64,000 bases of DNA, from NCBI RefSeq assembly GCF_008520305.1, contig NZ_ML703254.1:1-64000 (forward strand). The letters are read 5' to 3'. This stretch comes from Mesorhizobium sp. SARCC-RB16n (lineage in GTDB: Bacteria; Pseudomonadota; Alphaproteobacteria; Rhizobiales; Rhizobiaceae). A program made the translations under genes and the position numbers. This document shows, piece by piece, positions 8,956-17,706 of the stretch; positions within the stretch are counted from its first letter, which is position 1, and the number at the start of each line of letters is the position of its first letter. The notes under the pieces were generated by a model, which was not told the origin of the DNA, did no database searches, and saw only the letters and a list, made by a program, of their open reading frames with translations.

Positions 8956-10926
8956 TTATCCCGTCTCCAGCCCGAGTTCCGGTCCGGCATCTGGTACCGT
9001 CTCGTCGAATATTGCCGACCAGTCCCTCCCTCCTCTCCGGAATTTGAGAGCTCTCGACCTGATAGCAAGAGTCTTCAATCTCCGCGCAGCCGAATCGAAG
9101 CGAGCTTCGATTGCCTGCACTGTCTGCACTCCGCGCACCAATCCCTCAGAGTTGCCATTTCCTTTTGATGCGTCAGCAGGCACGGTCGAATATCGTTGGC
9201 TGGATGAAACTTCGCCGGTCTCACCCGAATTCTCATATGTCTCGGTCGTCGCAGGAACGGCCCTTCGCGGAAGGAATTCCATTGCCGGCACGGAAGGAAC
9301 GTGGCTGCGTGAGAAAGCCTCTATCTCGCGGAAAGGCTTCGTCGCGAAGAAGCGCAGCTTGTCAGCAAGGATCGGGTTCTGTCCCTCGACAAGCACGAGC
9401 ATCTTATCGGAGGGGAGCTGACGGACTTCCTGCGGCATTAGCAAGTCCCGCTCTCTTAGCTGCTCCACCTTGGTGCGGCGATGAAGACCCATCAACTCGA
9501 TCGTTCGCGACTCGGTCTTGTAGCGAACTGTGCGCCGACCAAGGCTTTTTGAGACGGCCTCGGCAGTCGCTTGATCGTTCGCACCAAGGACAAGCTGATA
9601 GCCGCAGTTTCCCATCAGGGAATGCCGCGCGGTCTCGCCGTAGATCTCGTCCAGGTTTTTCAGATCCTGGACGATGAAGGCCATCTTGATGTTGTAGCCG
9701 GCAACATAGGGCAGCTTGCTGGTGATCTCGCTGAGCTTCTTCAGTTGGCGGAACTCATCGAGGAGGAAATAGACCTGCAGCGGTCGCCGATCCTGCTCGA
9801 GCAGCAGTGTGTCGAGCGTCTGCTGGACGAAGAGCGCAAGCAAGGGCTTCAGCAATGTGACGTCGGTGATGTTCGGCGCCAGATAGATCGAGATAGGCCT
9901 GTACTTCAGGGCACGCAAATCCATATCTGTCACTGACGTCGCCGCGATCACGCGCTCGTTGCGGAAGGGCCGCAGGGCCTTCTGGATATCAAGCAAAGCG
10001 GACGCTGCGGTTCGCTCGGAAAGCGCAACATAGGCGTTGAAGCTCTCGACGGTGAAGCGAGAGAGGTTCGGCTCCTTTTCCTTGATGAGGGCCATGAGAG
10101 CCTGCAGGTTCGTTCCGCTGTTGAAGAAAGCCGTTACCTCGCCAAGATTGCGCCGGCCGCTGTAGAAGACGCTTTCGTTGATGTAGCTGATTGCGCCGGC
10201 CATTACCTGCTGGGCGGTCGCCTGCCAGATCGAATTTTCGGAGTCGACGCTTTCGGGAATCAGAATGTTGGCGATGTTTTGGATATCGGTCGTGCGGTCA
10301 CCGCGGTCGGGGCGGATGAAATCGAGCGGATTGTAGCGGTGCGTGCGATCCGAACCAGGCGCGAAGAGGAAGACCTGGTTGCCTTTCGATTTTCGGTAGC
10401 CGGCCGTCGACCGGAAAATCTCCCCCTTGAGGTCGGTGACGATCATTGATCCTTCATGGGTGAGCGCGTTCGGAATGACGTAGCAAGCACCCTTCCCTGA
10501 GCGGGTCGGTCCGATGACCAGGTGATGCCGCTCGTCATCGACGCGCAGGATCTGGCGGCTGAAACGCCCGAGAATGTGCCCTCTGCGGCGAAACCATTTG
10601 CCGCGGCAAAGCGATGCTAAGTTCTGAAAATGCGCATCGCCAAGGGGGTTGGATACTGGCCGAAGACCGACATAGGCAACAATGAAAGCGATGAAAAGCG
10701 CGGGGACGGCGGCTCCGAGACCGACCCGCTGGAGCACCGGATTGTCGGCATAGAGCGCGAGCTGCTGAACAGGTGCCCACGGGTTCCTGGTGATCGTGGC
10801 CTCGATGACGCGAGCGTCGCCGTAGAGAAGCTTCAACGCCAGGCCATAGCCAAGCAGCCAGATGGCGAATGCGATCGCCAGACAAAACCCGAGATAGACG
10901 AGGCGCAGGGTGCCGGTCATGGTCAT
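8956..10926 (-). CDS. virD4: VirD4/TraG-type coupling protein (T4CP)
   Basis: The 656-residue ATPase would recruit the relaxase-DNA complex and hand it to the VirB channel at the inner membrane. It has two N-terminal membrane helices (about residues 8-35 and 68-88), Walker A GPTRSGKG (139-146), a TDLKGE motif, and Walker B VYFLLDEF (385-392). An NCGYQLVLGANDQATAE segment typical of VirD4 follows. The last ~120 residues are low-complexity and probably the substrate-facing tail. It is the last gene of the secretion operon; its ATG overlaps the virB11 stop by four bases. Confidence 0.95.
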   Translation of the reverse strand: MTMTGTLRLVYLGFCLAIAFAIWLLGYGLALKLLYGDARVIEATITRNPWAPVQQLALYADNPVLQRVGLGAAVPALFIAFIVAYVGLRPVSNPLGDAHFQNLASLCRGKWFRRRGHILGRFSRQILRVDDERHHLVIGPTRSGKGACYVIPNALTHEGSMIVTDLKGEIFRSTAGYRKSKGNQVFLFAPGSDRTHRYNPLDFIRPDRGDRTTDIQNIANILIPESVDSENSIWQATAQQVMAGAISYINESVFYSGRRNLGEVTAFFNSGTNLQALMALIKEKEPNLSRFTVESFNAYVALSERTAASALLDIQKALRPFRNERVIAATSVTDMDLRALKYRPISIYLAPNITDVTLLKPLLALFVQQTLDTLLLEQDRRPLQVYFLLDEFRQLKKLSEITSKLPYVAGYNIKMAFIVQDLKNLDEIYGETARHSLMGNCGYQLVLGANDQATAEAVSKSLGRRTVRYKTESRTIELMGLHRRTKVEQLRERDLLMPQEVRQLPSDKMLVLVEGQNPILADKLRFFATKPFREIEAFSRSHVPSVPAMEFLPRRAVPATTETYENSGETGEVSSSQRYSTVPADASKGNGNSEGLVRGVQTVQAIEARFDSAARRLKTLAIRSRALKFRRGGRDWSAIFDETVPDAGPELGLETG

Positions 10927-11942
10927 TCCATGCGCGCGAAGAAGATCTCTGACACGCCGCGGCGGCCGCCGTCGCGGCGAAGCTGAATGACGATCGGGAT
11001 GACGCTTCGGATATAGGAGATCAGGTCAGCTTTTGGATAGGCGGCGGAAAGGCCCGACTGCATGACCATCATGGCAAGCTGCTCGTAAGCGCCGAGCGGG
11101 GTATCGGCATGCACCGTCGTCATCGAGCCTGGATGTCCGGTGTTGATTGCTCGAAGGAAAGAGAAGGCTTCCGATCCCCTCACCTCGCCGACGAACAAGC
11201 GATCCGGGCGCATGCGAAGCGAGGCCTCGAGCAGGCTCTGGATTGTCACACTGGCGGTGCCCTGGTCGCCCTTCGATGCCAAAAGATGTACCGAGTTGGC
11301 TTGGGGAGGAAACAACTCCCGCGTGTCTTCCAGCGTAACGATGCGTTCGCGGCTGTCGACTGACTTGAGGCAGGCATTGAGGAAGGTCGTCTTACCGCTC
11401 GAGGTGCCGCCGCTGATGAGGATCGAGACGCGATTGGCGATCGCTGACCGGACGAAGCCGTGGACATCCTCTGCGCGGAGGAGCCGGATCAGTTCGCGGT
11501 CGATATCACTCACACCACCGATGGCAACGGAAACCCGCTCGAACGCACCGTTATCGCGATAGTCGTCCAGGCTGAAATCGCTGACGACTTGCTTGCGCAG
11601 CGAGACGGCGCCGCCGTCGGGTGCCGCCGGCGGCAGCACGACCTGGATGCGCTCGCCCGTCGGCAAAGCAGCGCTCAAGATCGGGTTGGTGGGACTGATA
11701 AACTGGTTTGTCGAGGCCGCCACGCGCTCGCCGATGTTGACGATCTCTGCCGTCGTCAGCTCGGGAACGGAAAAGAACGCCATATGCTTGTCGCCTAGCC
11801 GCTCGACATAGACATGGCCCGGACGGTTGATCGAGACCTCCACGACACGAGGGTCATTGAGGAACGGCTTCAGCGGCTCCAGCGCGCGGTAGAGAAAATA
11901 ATGGCGATCGTTGCGGCCGAACTCAGTTGAGACCACGTTCAT
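10923..11942 (-). CDS. virB11: VirB11 secretion ATPase
   Basis: The 339-residue hexameric traffic ATPase starts MNVVSTEFGRNDRHYFLYRA. It carries an N-terminal domain, Walker A GGTSSGKT (about 178-185), an Asp box (TLEDTRELFP), Walker B-type LRMRPDRLFVGEVRG and a His box (INTGHPGSMTTVHAD). It powers assembly and substrate transfer with VirB4 and VirD4. The start at 11942 lies inside the 3' end of virB10 (20-base overlap); a longer open frame upstream is only the other-frame reading of virB10. Confidence 0.95.
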   Translation of the reverse strand: MNVVSTEFGRNDRHYFLYRALEPLKPFLNDPRVVEVSINRPGHVYVERLGDKHMAFFSVPELTTAEIVNIGERVAASTNQFISPTNPILSAALPTGERIQVVLPPAAPDGGAVSLRKQVVSDFSLDDYRDNGAFERVSVAIGGVSDIDRELIRLLRAEDVHGFVRSAIANRVSILISGGTSSGKTTFLNACLKSVDSRERIVTLEDTRELFPPQANSVHLLASKGDQGTASVTIQSLLEASLRMRPDRLFVGEVRGSEAFSFLRAINTGHPGSMTTVHADTPLGAYEQLAMMVMQSGLSAAYPKADLISYIRSVIPIVIQLRRDGGRRGVSEIFFARME

Positions 11943-13146
11943 GACGAATCTCCTTGAGCGCTTCGGATAAGGGGTCATCGTAGAGCGCCGAGAAGTCGAG
12001 GTCTTGGCGCGCGAATACGAATATGCGTTCGCCTTGAGCGACGCTGATGGTCGGCGGAATCTTGAGACTGTCGCTAAGCGCCTGATCGGCCATGTCGGAA
12101 AGGGTCTGGGCGAGCGTGGTGCGGGCGATGTCCTCGGCACGCTGACCGTCGTCGCTTTTATCGGTCGCGAATTGACTGCCGAAGCCGGTCAGATAGCTCG
12201 CGCCGCCACCGACGATCGAAAGCAGGATGGCGGCGCCGAAGCGCTCCCGGAACTTGTTGTCGATCCGTCCGGTCAGGCCGGAACGGCCGAGGCTGTCGGC
12301 ACCGATGGAATCGAGGCGAACGCTGACGCCGTCATCGCGAAGCATGCGCGTCCAGATCACGAAGATCCGCTTCTGGCCGCGCACGATGTCCGACTGATAT
12401 TCGCCGATGAGGCGCGTGCCGGTCGGAATGAGGACGCGCCTACCATCGAAGGAATAGATGTCCTGCGAGACGATGGCGCGGATCTGGCCGGGCAGGTCGC
12501 TGACGATCGCAGTCTCCAGGATGCCGGGGATCAGCGTTCCTTCCGGCACCAGGGCGTCGATGCGATCGATCTTCCGGGCCTTTGCCGCGCGGTCGCCGAG
12601 GCTGATCGCTGCCGCCAGGAATTTGCTGTTGCGATCCTCACCGGCGACGGTGGCGCCCTGCCCTTCCGTGGCTGCCGATCCGAGCTGGTCGCGGCTCGAA
12701 CCATTGTTGTCGAAGACGACCATGTTCGAGCGGTAGCGCTTCGGGAATTGATCATCCGGCGGGACCGCTGCCGTTTCGGGGGTGCGTGTGGCCGCGGGCG
12801 GAGGCGGAACGTTGAACTCCGTGGTATCGGAATGCTTTTCCTCCTTCGCCGGTGGCGGAGGTGGCGGGGGCAGCTGAATGATCTGGGGCTCAATTGGCTT
12901 TGGCTGCGGCTCACCATCGCGAACAAACGATGGCGGCCGAAACGTTGTGGTGGAGAACTCCTCGTCACCGGCGAGAATGTCGCGCTGCTGCGGCCGCCCG
13001 CCGGCGACGACGAAGTAGCCTGCAATCATGCCGGCCAGGATGAGAGTACCACCGCCGATCAACTGCTTGCGCCGAACGGTTCTGTCGGAGATTGTCGGCT
13101 CATCACTGCTAGCCAAGGCCACAAGCTCGGGGCTGCGCTGGATCAA
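11923..13146 (-). CDS. virB10: VirB10 energy-sensing channel scaffold
   Basis: The 407-residue protein spans the envelope. It has a cytoplasmic tail, one membrane helix (about 30-48, IGGGTLILAGMIAGYFVVAGG) and a proline-rich periplasmic rod (QLPPPPPPPAKE). A C-terminal TrbI/VirB10 beta-barrel follows (RIDALVPEGTLIPGILETAI, IPTGTRLIGEY, GRIDNKFRERFG). It links the inner-membrane ATPases to the outer-membrane ring of VirB7/VirB9. Translation starts at TTG in TTGA, overlapping the virB9 stop, which implies coupling. Confidence 0.95.
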   Translation of the reverse strand: MIQRSPELVALASSDEPTISDRTVRRKQLIGGGTLILAGMIAGYFVVAGGRPQQRDILAGDEEFSTTTFRPPSFVRDGEPQPKPIEPQIIQLPPPPPPPAKEEKHSDTTEFNVPPPPAATRTPETAAVPPDDQFPKRYRSNMVVFDNNGSSRDQLGSAATEGQGATVAGEDRNSKFLAAAISLGDRAAKARKIDRIDALVPEGTLIPGILETAIVSDLPGQIRAIVSQDIYSFDGRRVLIPTGTRLIGEYQSDIVRGQKRIFVIWTRMLRDDGVSVRLDSIGADSLGRSGLTGRIDNKFRERFGAAILLSIVGGGASYLTGFGSQFATDKSDDGQRAEDIARTTLAQTLSDMADQALSDSLKIPPTISVAQGERIFVFARQDLDFSALYDDPLSEALKEIRHERGLN

Positions 13147-13955
13147 TTGCCACTCCTGCTGCGCTTGATCGCGTGGGGATCCTCTTCCGGTCCAAGAACG
13201 TCAGGATCAGGGGCGCCAAAATCGGGTTTTCTGAGATTGAAGATGCAGACCCATTGGTCGCCGTCGCGCAGCGTGAACTGCGTAGCGGTCCCGTCGACGA
13301 CGATGTAGTCGCCCTCCTTGCGGAAATTCTCGAGTGTCTCGGAGAAGTCCGAGTTGACGGCAAAGATCGCCGGCACGCGACGGTCGAACTTGAAGAAAGT
13401 CTTTGCGCCGTCGTCGAAGACCATCAGTGGCTTGAGCCGTCCATCGCCCGAGAAGGAATAGTCGATATTGACGTTGGCCTTGTCGATGCCGGCAATGTTC
13501 GGCCAGGCCGCGCGCTGCTCGGCTTCCTTGCGCAAGGAAACGTTGAGGTTCTTCTCAGCATAGATGAAGCGGATGCCGAAGACCTCCCTAGCCGCTTCCG
13601 GCGCGTTGTCGCGCAGCTCGAGATAGTAGATGCGCTTGGTTGTGACCACGTTCATGTTGGTGGTGGCGTTCTTTGCGATCGGCTTGACGAAAAGGATGTT
13701 GCCCTTCTCCGCGGGGACGACCTGCCAGCTGTCGGTGTCGCCAAGCGAGATCGTCTGGAACTTCTCGTCCTCGTCGAAAATGAGCATGGTGGAGATGCCA
13801 TAGGTGGCAAGGACCTGGACGACGTTGTTCTCCTGATAGACGACGCTGGTGATACGCCGATCAAGGGCCCCGCCCTTCGGCATCTGCGCCGCATTTGCCA
13901 CCGAGCCGAGTACTGAAAGACACAACGCCGTGGCGAGGATTATCTGCGTCCCCAT
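13143..13955 (-). CDS. virB9: VirB9 outer-membrane core component
   Basis: The 270-residue product has a signal peptide (MGTQIILATALCLSVLGSVA, then NAAQMP). Two VirB9/CagX domains follow, with RITSVVYQENNVVQVLATYG, TTKRIYYLELRDN and the C-terminal DGTATQFTLRDGDQWVCIFN. It forms the outer ring with VirB10 and a VirB7-like lipoprotein. The ATG at 13955 overlaps the virB8 stop by one base (TGATG). The longer open frame upstream reads virB8 out of frame. Confidence 0.92.
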   Translation of the reverse strand: MGTQIILATALCLSVLGSVANAAQMPKGGALDRRITSVVYQENNVVQVLATYGISTMLIFDEDEKFQTISLGDTDSWQVVPAEKGNILFVKPIAKNATTNMNVVTTKRIYYLELRDNAPEAAREVFGIRFIYAEKNLNVSLRKEAEQRAAWPNIAGIDKANVNIDYSFSGDGRLKPLMVFDDGAKTFFKFDRRVPAIFAVNSDFSETLENFRKEGDYIVVDGTATQFTLRDGDQWVCIFNLRKPDFGAPDPDVLGPEEDPHAIKRSRSGN

Positions 13956-14677
13956 CACTCGCTCCCCGGCGTCACGGTCTCCTGGTCGCGCCGGTAGCTG
14001 GTGACCTGGAAGCCGAGCGGGTTCTCGAAGCGCCACTCGTTCTTGATCGGCGTGTCGGTGTAGCGGAAGCGGACGACGGAGATCCAATGCCGGTCGATTG
14101 TCTCGGTCTCGCTCTTCTCGGTGGTGGAGAAGCGCACGATCGCCGTCGATCTGTTGGGGAAGCTGACCGATTTGATGTCGACCAGCACCCGCTTCAGCCT
14201 GCCATAAACCTTGGCAGGGTTGTGCGGACTGGCGGCGCTGTAGAGCGCTTGCAGCTCGCGCGCGGCATCGCCAGTCGAAAGAAGGGCGGCGATCCCGAAG
14301 TTTTCGTCTATCGCATATGGGTCGTAGGCTTCGCGGTTGCGGATATAGCGCACGACATTGGCCTGAGTTACCGCCTCCTGCTCGGTGAGGTTGGCGGGCC
14401 GCGTCAGGCCCGACTTCACCTCGATGAAGCCGGTGTTCTTGTCGACCTCTACCAAGTAAGGCTCGAAGCTCTTCAGCGGCAGCATCAGCACGACGGCGAC
14501 GAGGCTGAACGCCGCGATACCCGCAAAAACCAGGGCGAAGAACCAGGCAACGCGGCTGGAGCGATTTGCCCGTTTGATGATCTCGGCCTCCCAGATCTCT
14601 CCTTCCTGGAAGTACGATCGTAGTCTGTCGTCGGTGCTGTCTGCCATGCTTTCCGTCGAGGTTGGTTCGGCGATCAT
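13955..14677 (-). CDS. virB8: VirB8 inner-membrane assembly factor
   Basis: The 240-residue bitopic protein has a short cytoplasmic N terminus (MIAEPTSTESMADSTDDRLR), one membrane helix (VAWFFALVFAGIAAFSLVAV, about 43-66) and a periplasmic VirB8 domain. That domain includes FEPYLVEVDKNTG, TQANVVRYIRNREAYD and the late RHWISVVRFRYTD. It nucleates assembly with VirB10 and VirB6. The start at MIAEPT (14677) is 17 bases after virB6; MADSTDD is a possible second start. Confidence 0.92.
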   Translation of the reverse strand: MIAEPTSTESMADSTDDRLRSYFQEGEIWEAEIIKRANRSSRVAWFFALVFAGIAAFSLVAVVLMLPLKSFEPYLVEVDKNTGFIEVKSGLTRPANLTEQEAVTQANVVRYIRNREAYDPYAIDENFGIAALLSTGDAARELQALYSAASPHNPAKVYGRLKRVLVDIKSVSFPNRSTAIVRFSTTEKSETETIDRHWISVVRFRYTDTPIKNEWRFENPLGFQVTSYRRDQETVTPGSE

Positions 14678-14694
14678 CGGTATCGTTCGATAGT

Positions 14695-15696
14695 CTATCC
14701 GGGCGTTCCGGTGGCCATGATCGCCCGCTGCATCGCGTCGCGCGCAAGCGTGCGCGGCGGATGAAGTTGCGCCTGCACCCTGTGGACGGCGGCCTGCATC
14801 TGACGCGAGGACGTACCGATCGTCATGCGCCCGAGCATGATGCCGCGGTCGGTGATGGCGCGTGATCGATGGCCGATTGGTGGGGCCAGACCGCCGACTA
14901 TGCCTTGGGCGAGCGACTGGATCTGGATGAGAACGAAGGAGCCTGCGAGACAAAGCATGATAAAGGCGGCGAAATCGCTGAGCTTCAGTTCCCGATTGCC
15001 GGAAATCGCGTTGATCTTCGTGAGTTCGGGCGCCATCGCCGCGATCAGGAAGGCGGCGATGACATAGACGAAGAGCGGGATCAGCGCATAAAGCAGTGAC
15101 TGATTCAGCCAACCGATCGCGTAGTTGCGTGTCGGATTGAAGAACATGCAGGAGATGAAGATCGGTGCGGTGCCAAGCAACACCCACAGGATCACCTTGG
15201 CAAGGACCAGGACGCCGAGCGCGATAGCCACGAAGAGCCCGGCGAAGACCATGATCCCCATGCCGATCAGCGCCGGGAGCACCGAAAAATAGCCGGCCTG
15301 TTCGGAAAAGGTTGAGGCCGCAACATTGGCCGTCTTCCAAATCTGCGAAAGCCCGTTGGTCGGCTCCGTGACGCCGGTACCCGAGGCGGCCAGCACCGCG
15401 CGGCCGGCAGCCTCCGGCACCTTCGTCAGCCAGTCATAGATGAGTGCATCGAAATTGGACCAGGTGCCGACAAGGATGAATATGATGATGACGCGGGCTA
15501 GACGGCTGATAATCTCGACGACGCTCAGCCGGGAGGTTCCTAGAAAAAGTTGCGTTCCATAGAACAGAACGACTAGAACGAAGAGCAGCCTCAACAGCGG
15601 CTCGATGTCCTTGGCTAACGCCTCGTATGCGCGATGCGAAAAATTCTCGCCGGATGCATCGATGCGCTGCAGCAGCTCTCCAATAAAATCCTCCAC
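14695..15696 (-). CDS. virB6: VirB6/TrbL polytopic inner-membrane protein
   Basis: The 333-residue protein has at least six predicted membrane helices between residues 33 and 265, for example LLRLLFVLVVLFYGTQLFLG and FAGLFVAIALGVLVLAKVIL. It also has the VirB6 segment GTAPIFISCMFFNPTRNYAI followed by GWLNQSLLYALIPLFVYVIA. It forms part of the inner-membrane channel. The start is GTG at 15696, nine bases after the lipoprotein gene. The hydrophilic C-terminal tail is variable in the family. Confidence 0.92.
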   Translation of the reverse strand: MEDFIGELLQRIDASGENFSHRAYEALAKDIEPLLRLLFVLVVLFYGTQLFLGTSRLSVVEIISRLARVIIIFILVGTWSNFDALIYDWLTKVPEAAGRAVLAASGTGVTEPTNGLSQIWKTANVAASTFSEQAGYFSVLPALIGMGIMVFAGLFVAIALGVLVLAKVILWVLLGTAPIFISCMFFNPTRNYAIGWLNQSLLYALIPLFVYVIAAFLIAAMAPELTKINAISGNRELKLSDFAAFIMLCLAGSFVLIQIQSLAQGIVGGLAPPIGHRSRAITDRGIMLGRMTIGTSSRQMQAAVHRVQAQLHPPRTLARDAMQRAIMATGTPG

Positions 15697-15705
15697 CGCC
15701 CTGCC

Positions 15706-15930
15706 CTACTCCGGTTGATTTGCGCGACTATCGATCGCCGCAAGCGCAGCGGTGCCATCCGGGTTGACCAGTCGCATGGAACCACACTCGGTACGGGTAT
15801 CCTCGGCATAGCCGGTGAGATTGGCCGGCCGCTTGCACGGCGCGGCCTTCTCCTTGGGCGTGCCGCAGCCTCCTGAGACAACTGTGATTGCGAGAACGAT
15901 CATACCCGTCAAAATCCTCGCCTTGCTCAT
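15706..15930 (-). CDS. small lipoprotein, VirB7-like or entry-exclusion (Eex) candidate
   Basis: The 74-residue protein has a lipoprotein signal ending in a lipobox-type VSGGC (MSKARILTGMIVLAITVVSG then GC). The mature part is small and Cys-containing (APCKRP, TECGSM). In Agrobacterium virB7 lies between virB6 and virB8, whereas this gene lies between virB5 and virB6, where several related systems carry the exclusion lipoprotein. Either role fits. Its ATG overlaps the virB5 stop (ATGA). Confidence 0.7.
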   Translation of the reverse strand: MSKARILTGMIVLAITVVSGGCGTPKEKAAPCKRPANLTGYAEDTRTECGSMRLVNPDGTAALAAIDSRANQPE

Positions 15931-16625
15931 TTGTAGGTGAGCGCTTTTCTGGTGTTGGAGATGTCGGTGAGCTTGCGCTGATTGTCGGCCTGCAGCGACT
16001 GCACGGCGCCGTTCATGGTCCCGATCATCTCGTTAAGCGTGAGACCGGTCTGCACCTGGAGCTGCGTATTCTGATCGATCGAACCCTTGATGTCCTTCGA
16101 GCTGCCGATCCCCTGCCCCGCACTTTCGAGCGCCGACCGCCGGGTCTCGACCGCCTGCTGCGAGCCCGTGATCAGCGCCGAAACGCCAAGGACGGTCTTC
16201 ACCAGCTCCTGATAGGACTTGTCGCTGGCGAACGAGCTGTCGTCCTTGCCCGAAAGCGACTTCACCAGCTGAAGCCCGTTCACGAAGAGCGTCGCCGCCT
16301 TGGCGATCTCAGGCCCCATCGAGCCGAAATTGGGCGTGCCGCTCTGCAGGAGGCTATCGAAGGACGGCATCGAGGTGACGCTGAAGCCCTTGCCGATCGC
16401 GATATCCTTCAGCGACGCGGCATCGCTGCCGCGGTCGCCGGTAACCGCCTGCAGCGTCTTATCGACCGTCGTCAGAATATCCCTGTTGGTGTCGAGGATC
16501 TTGGCGGTCTTCTCGGCAGTGTCCTTGGCGACCGCGTAATTTGTCTTGTCGATCACCGGAATGTCGGCATGCGCCACCGTCGTACCGATGGCGGTCGTGG
16601 CGACGAGAGCGAGAAAGCATTTCAT
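15927..16625 (-). CDS. virB5: VirB5 minor pilus component
   Basis: The 232-residue exported protein has a signal peptide (MKCFLALVATTAIGTTVAHA). The mature domain is mostly helical (VIDKTNYAVAKDTAEKTAKI and QSLQADNQRKLTDISNTRKA near the end). The size, helical character, operon position and C-terminal motif fit VirB5/TrbJ-like pilus-tip adhesins. The start at 16625 has GGAGG eight bases upstream, so the longer open frame is not used. Sequence conservation in this family is low. Confidence 0.85.
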   Translation of the reverse strand: MKCFLALVATTAIGTTVAHADIPVIDKTNYAVAKDTAEKTAKILDTNRDILTTVDKTLQAVTGDRGSDAASLKDIAIGKGFSVTSMPSFDSLLQSGTPNFGSMGPEIAKAATLFVNGLQLVKSLSGKDDSSFASDKSYQELVKTVLGVSALITGSQQAVETRRSALESAGQGIGSSKDIKGSIDQNTQLQVQTGLTLNEMIGTMNGAVQSLQADNQRKLTDISNTRKALTYK

Positions 16626-16638
16626 AGAGGGCCTCCGA

Positions 16639-17706
16639 TCATTGGGGGACGAGGAGCAGCTCGGCGTTTTTTTCGGTTTTCTTGACGCACGCCTTCGCCT
16701 TGGAATCCCAGAAGAGACCAGTGCGATCGTCACAGAAGCCTGTAACGTCTTGCGAACTTTCGCCGCCGCCGTCCTGATAGCGGCCCGAGCGGCTGGCTCC
16801 CGAAATGTCGCTCAGGGTAACCGCGTTTCTGGAATTGACGAGATCGGCGAAGATGGCCCCCAGCGCGACCAGACGGTTCAGCATGTCTATGTTGGCGTTG
16901 CGGGCGCCGGAGTTCTGGCCCCAGCTGTCCTGCACCGTGCCGGTTGCGGTTGCGCCGAACTGCTCGAACCAGGATGCGATATCACCTGACCCATCGCCTG
17001 TGGCCCTCGATAGACCCATGGCGTTGACGGTGCTTGAGCGCATGCCGTCATAGGCTGTGCTCGTACCGCCATAGTTCAGCGGAATGCCCGACTTGTCGGA
17101 TCCGCCAAAGGCCGGCAGCCATTTCTGGGTAATGTTGCGGACATAATCCTGCGTTTCGCGAAACGGCGGGACGCCGCCATAGCTCTCGACATTGCCCGAC
17201 CCGGAGTTATAGGCGGCAAGCGCCAAGAAGACGTTGCTATCGAAGCGTCGCAGCTGCTCCTTGAAGTAGCGCGCGCCACCGCGCAGGTTTTGCTCTATGT
17301 TGTAGGGATTGACGCCGAGATCCGCGGCTGTGCCCGGCATAAGCTGGGTTAGGCCGATCGCGCCGGCCCCGGATTTGGCGCAAGGGTTGAAGCGGCTCTC
17401 CTGATAGACCAGCGCCAGGAACTGGTTCTCGCCTATCCCCTCCTCCCGCGCCACGCGCCGCACCAGGCCGGCGATCGAGGGGTTGGCGTTGGCTGCCGCG
17501 ACCGGGTCATCCTTGCGGCCGGGTCGATAGACCGCGCAGGTAACGCTCTCATTGTTCGTGTAGCGGTCACGGTCGACCTTGTCGATCTCGGTGGTCTTGT
17601 CGTTGTGATCCCGGCGTTCATCCAGCACGGTCCCGTCGATAGTCGGTATGTCGGCCGCAGTAGGTGTGCTCAGAAGGATAAGCATGAGAGGGAGACGTCG
17701 AATCAT
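16639..17706 (-). CDS. lytic transglycosylase, second VirB1-like enzyme of the operon
   Basis: The 355-residue periplasmic protein has a signal peptide (MIRRLPLMLILLSTPTAADI) and an SLT domain around residues 85-200. That domain has the catalytic Glu in ALVYQESRFNP, plus GLTQLMPGTAADLGV and LALAAYNSGSGNVESYGG. A Ser/Gly-rich C-terminal part ends in a Cys-containing region (FCDDRTGLFWDSKAKACVKK) that may bind partners. It would open peptidoglycan for the channel. Its ATG overlaps the virB4 stop (ATGA), and an independent VirB1-type enzyme starts the operon. Confidence 0.88.
   Translation of the reverse strand: MIRRLPLMLILLSTPTAADIPTIDGTVLDERRDHNDKTTEIDKVDRDRYTNNESVTCAVYRPGRKDDPVAAANANPSIAGLVRRVAREEGIGENQFLALVYQESRFNPCAKSGAGAIGLTQLMPGTAADLGVNPYNIEQNLRGGARYFKEQLRRFDSNVFLALAAYNSGSGNVESYGGVPPFRETQDYVRNITQKWLPAFGGSDKSGIPLNYGGTSTAYDGMRSSTVNAMGLSRATGDGSGDIASWFEQFGATATGTVQDSWGQNSGARNANIDMLNRLVALGAIFADLVNSRNAVTLSDISGASRSGRYQDGGGESSQDVTGFCDDRTGLFWDSKAKACVKKTEKNAELLLVPQ

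Noticed and set aside
11109-13308. Long plus-strand open frames opposite virB10 and virB11 (for example 12004-13308)
   Set aside because: They are high-GC shadows on the opposite strand of genes with clear VirB motifs and show no motif of their own.
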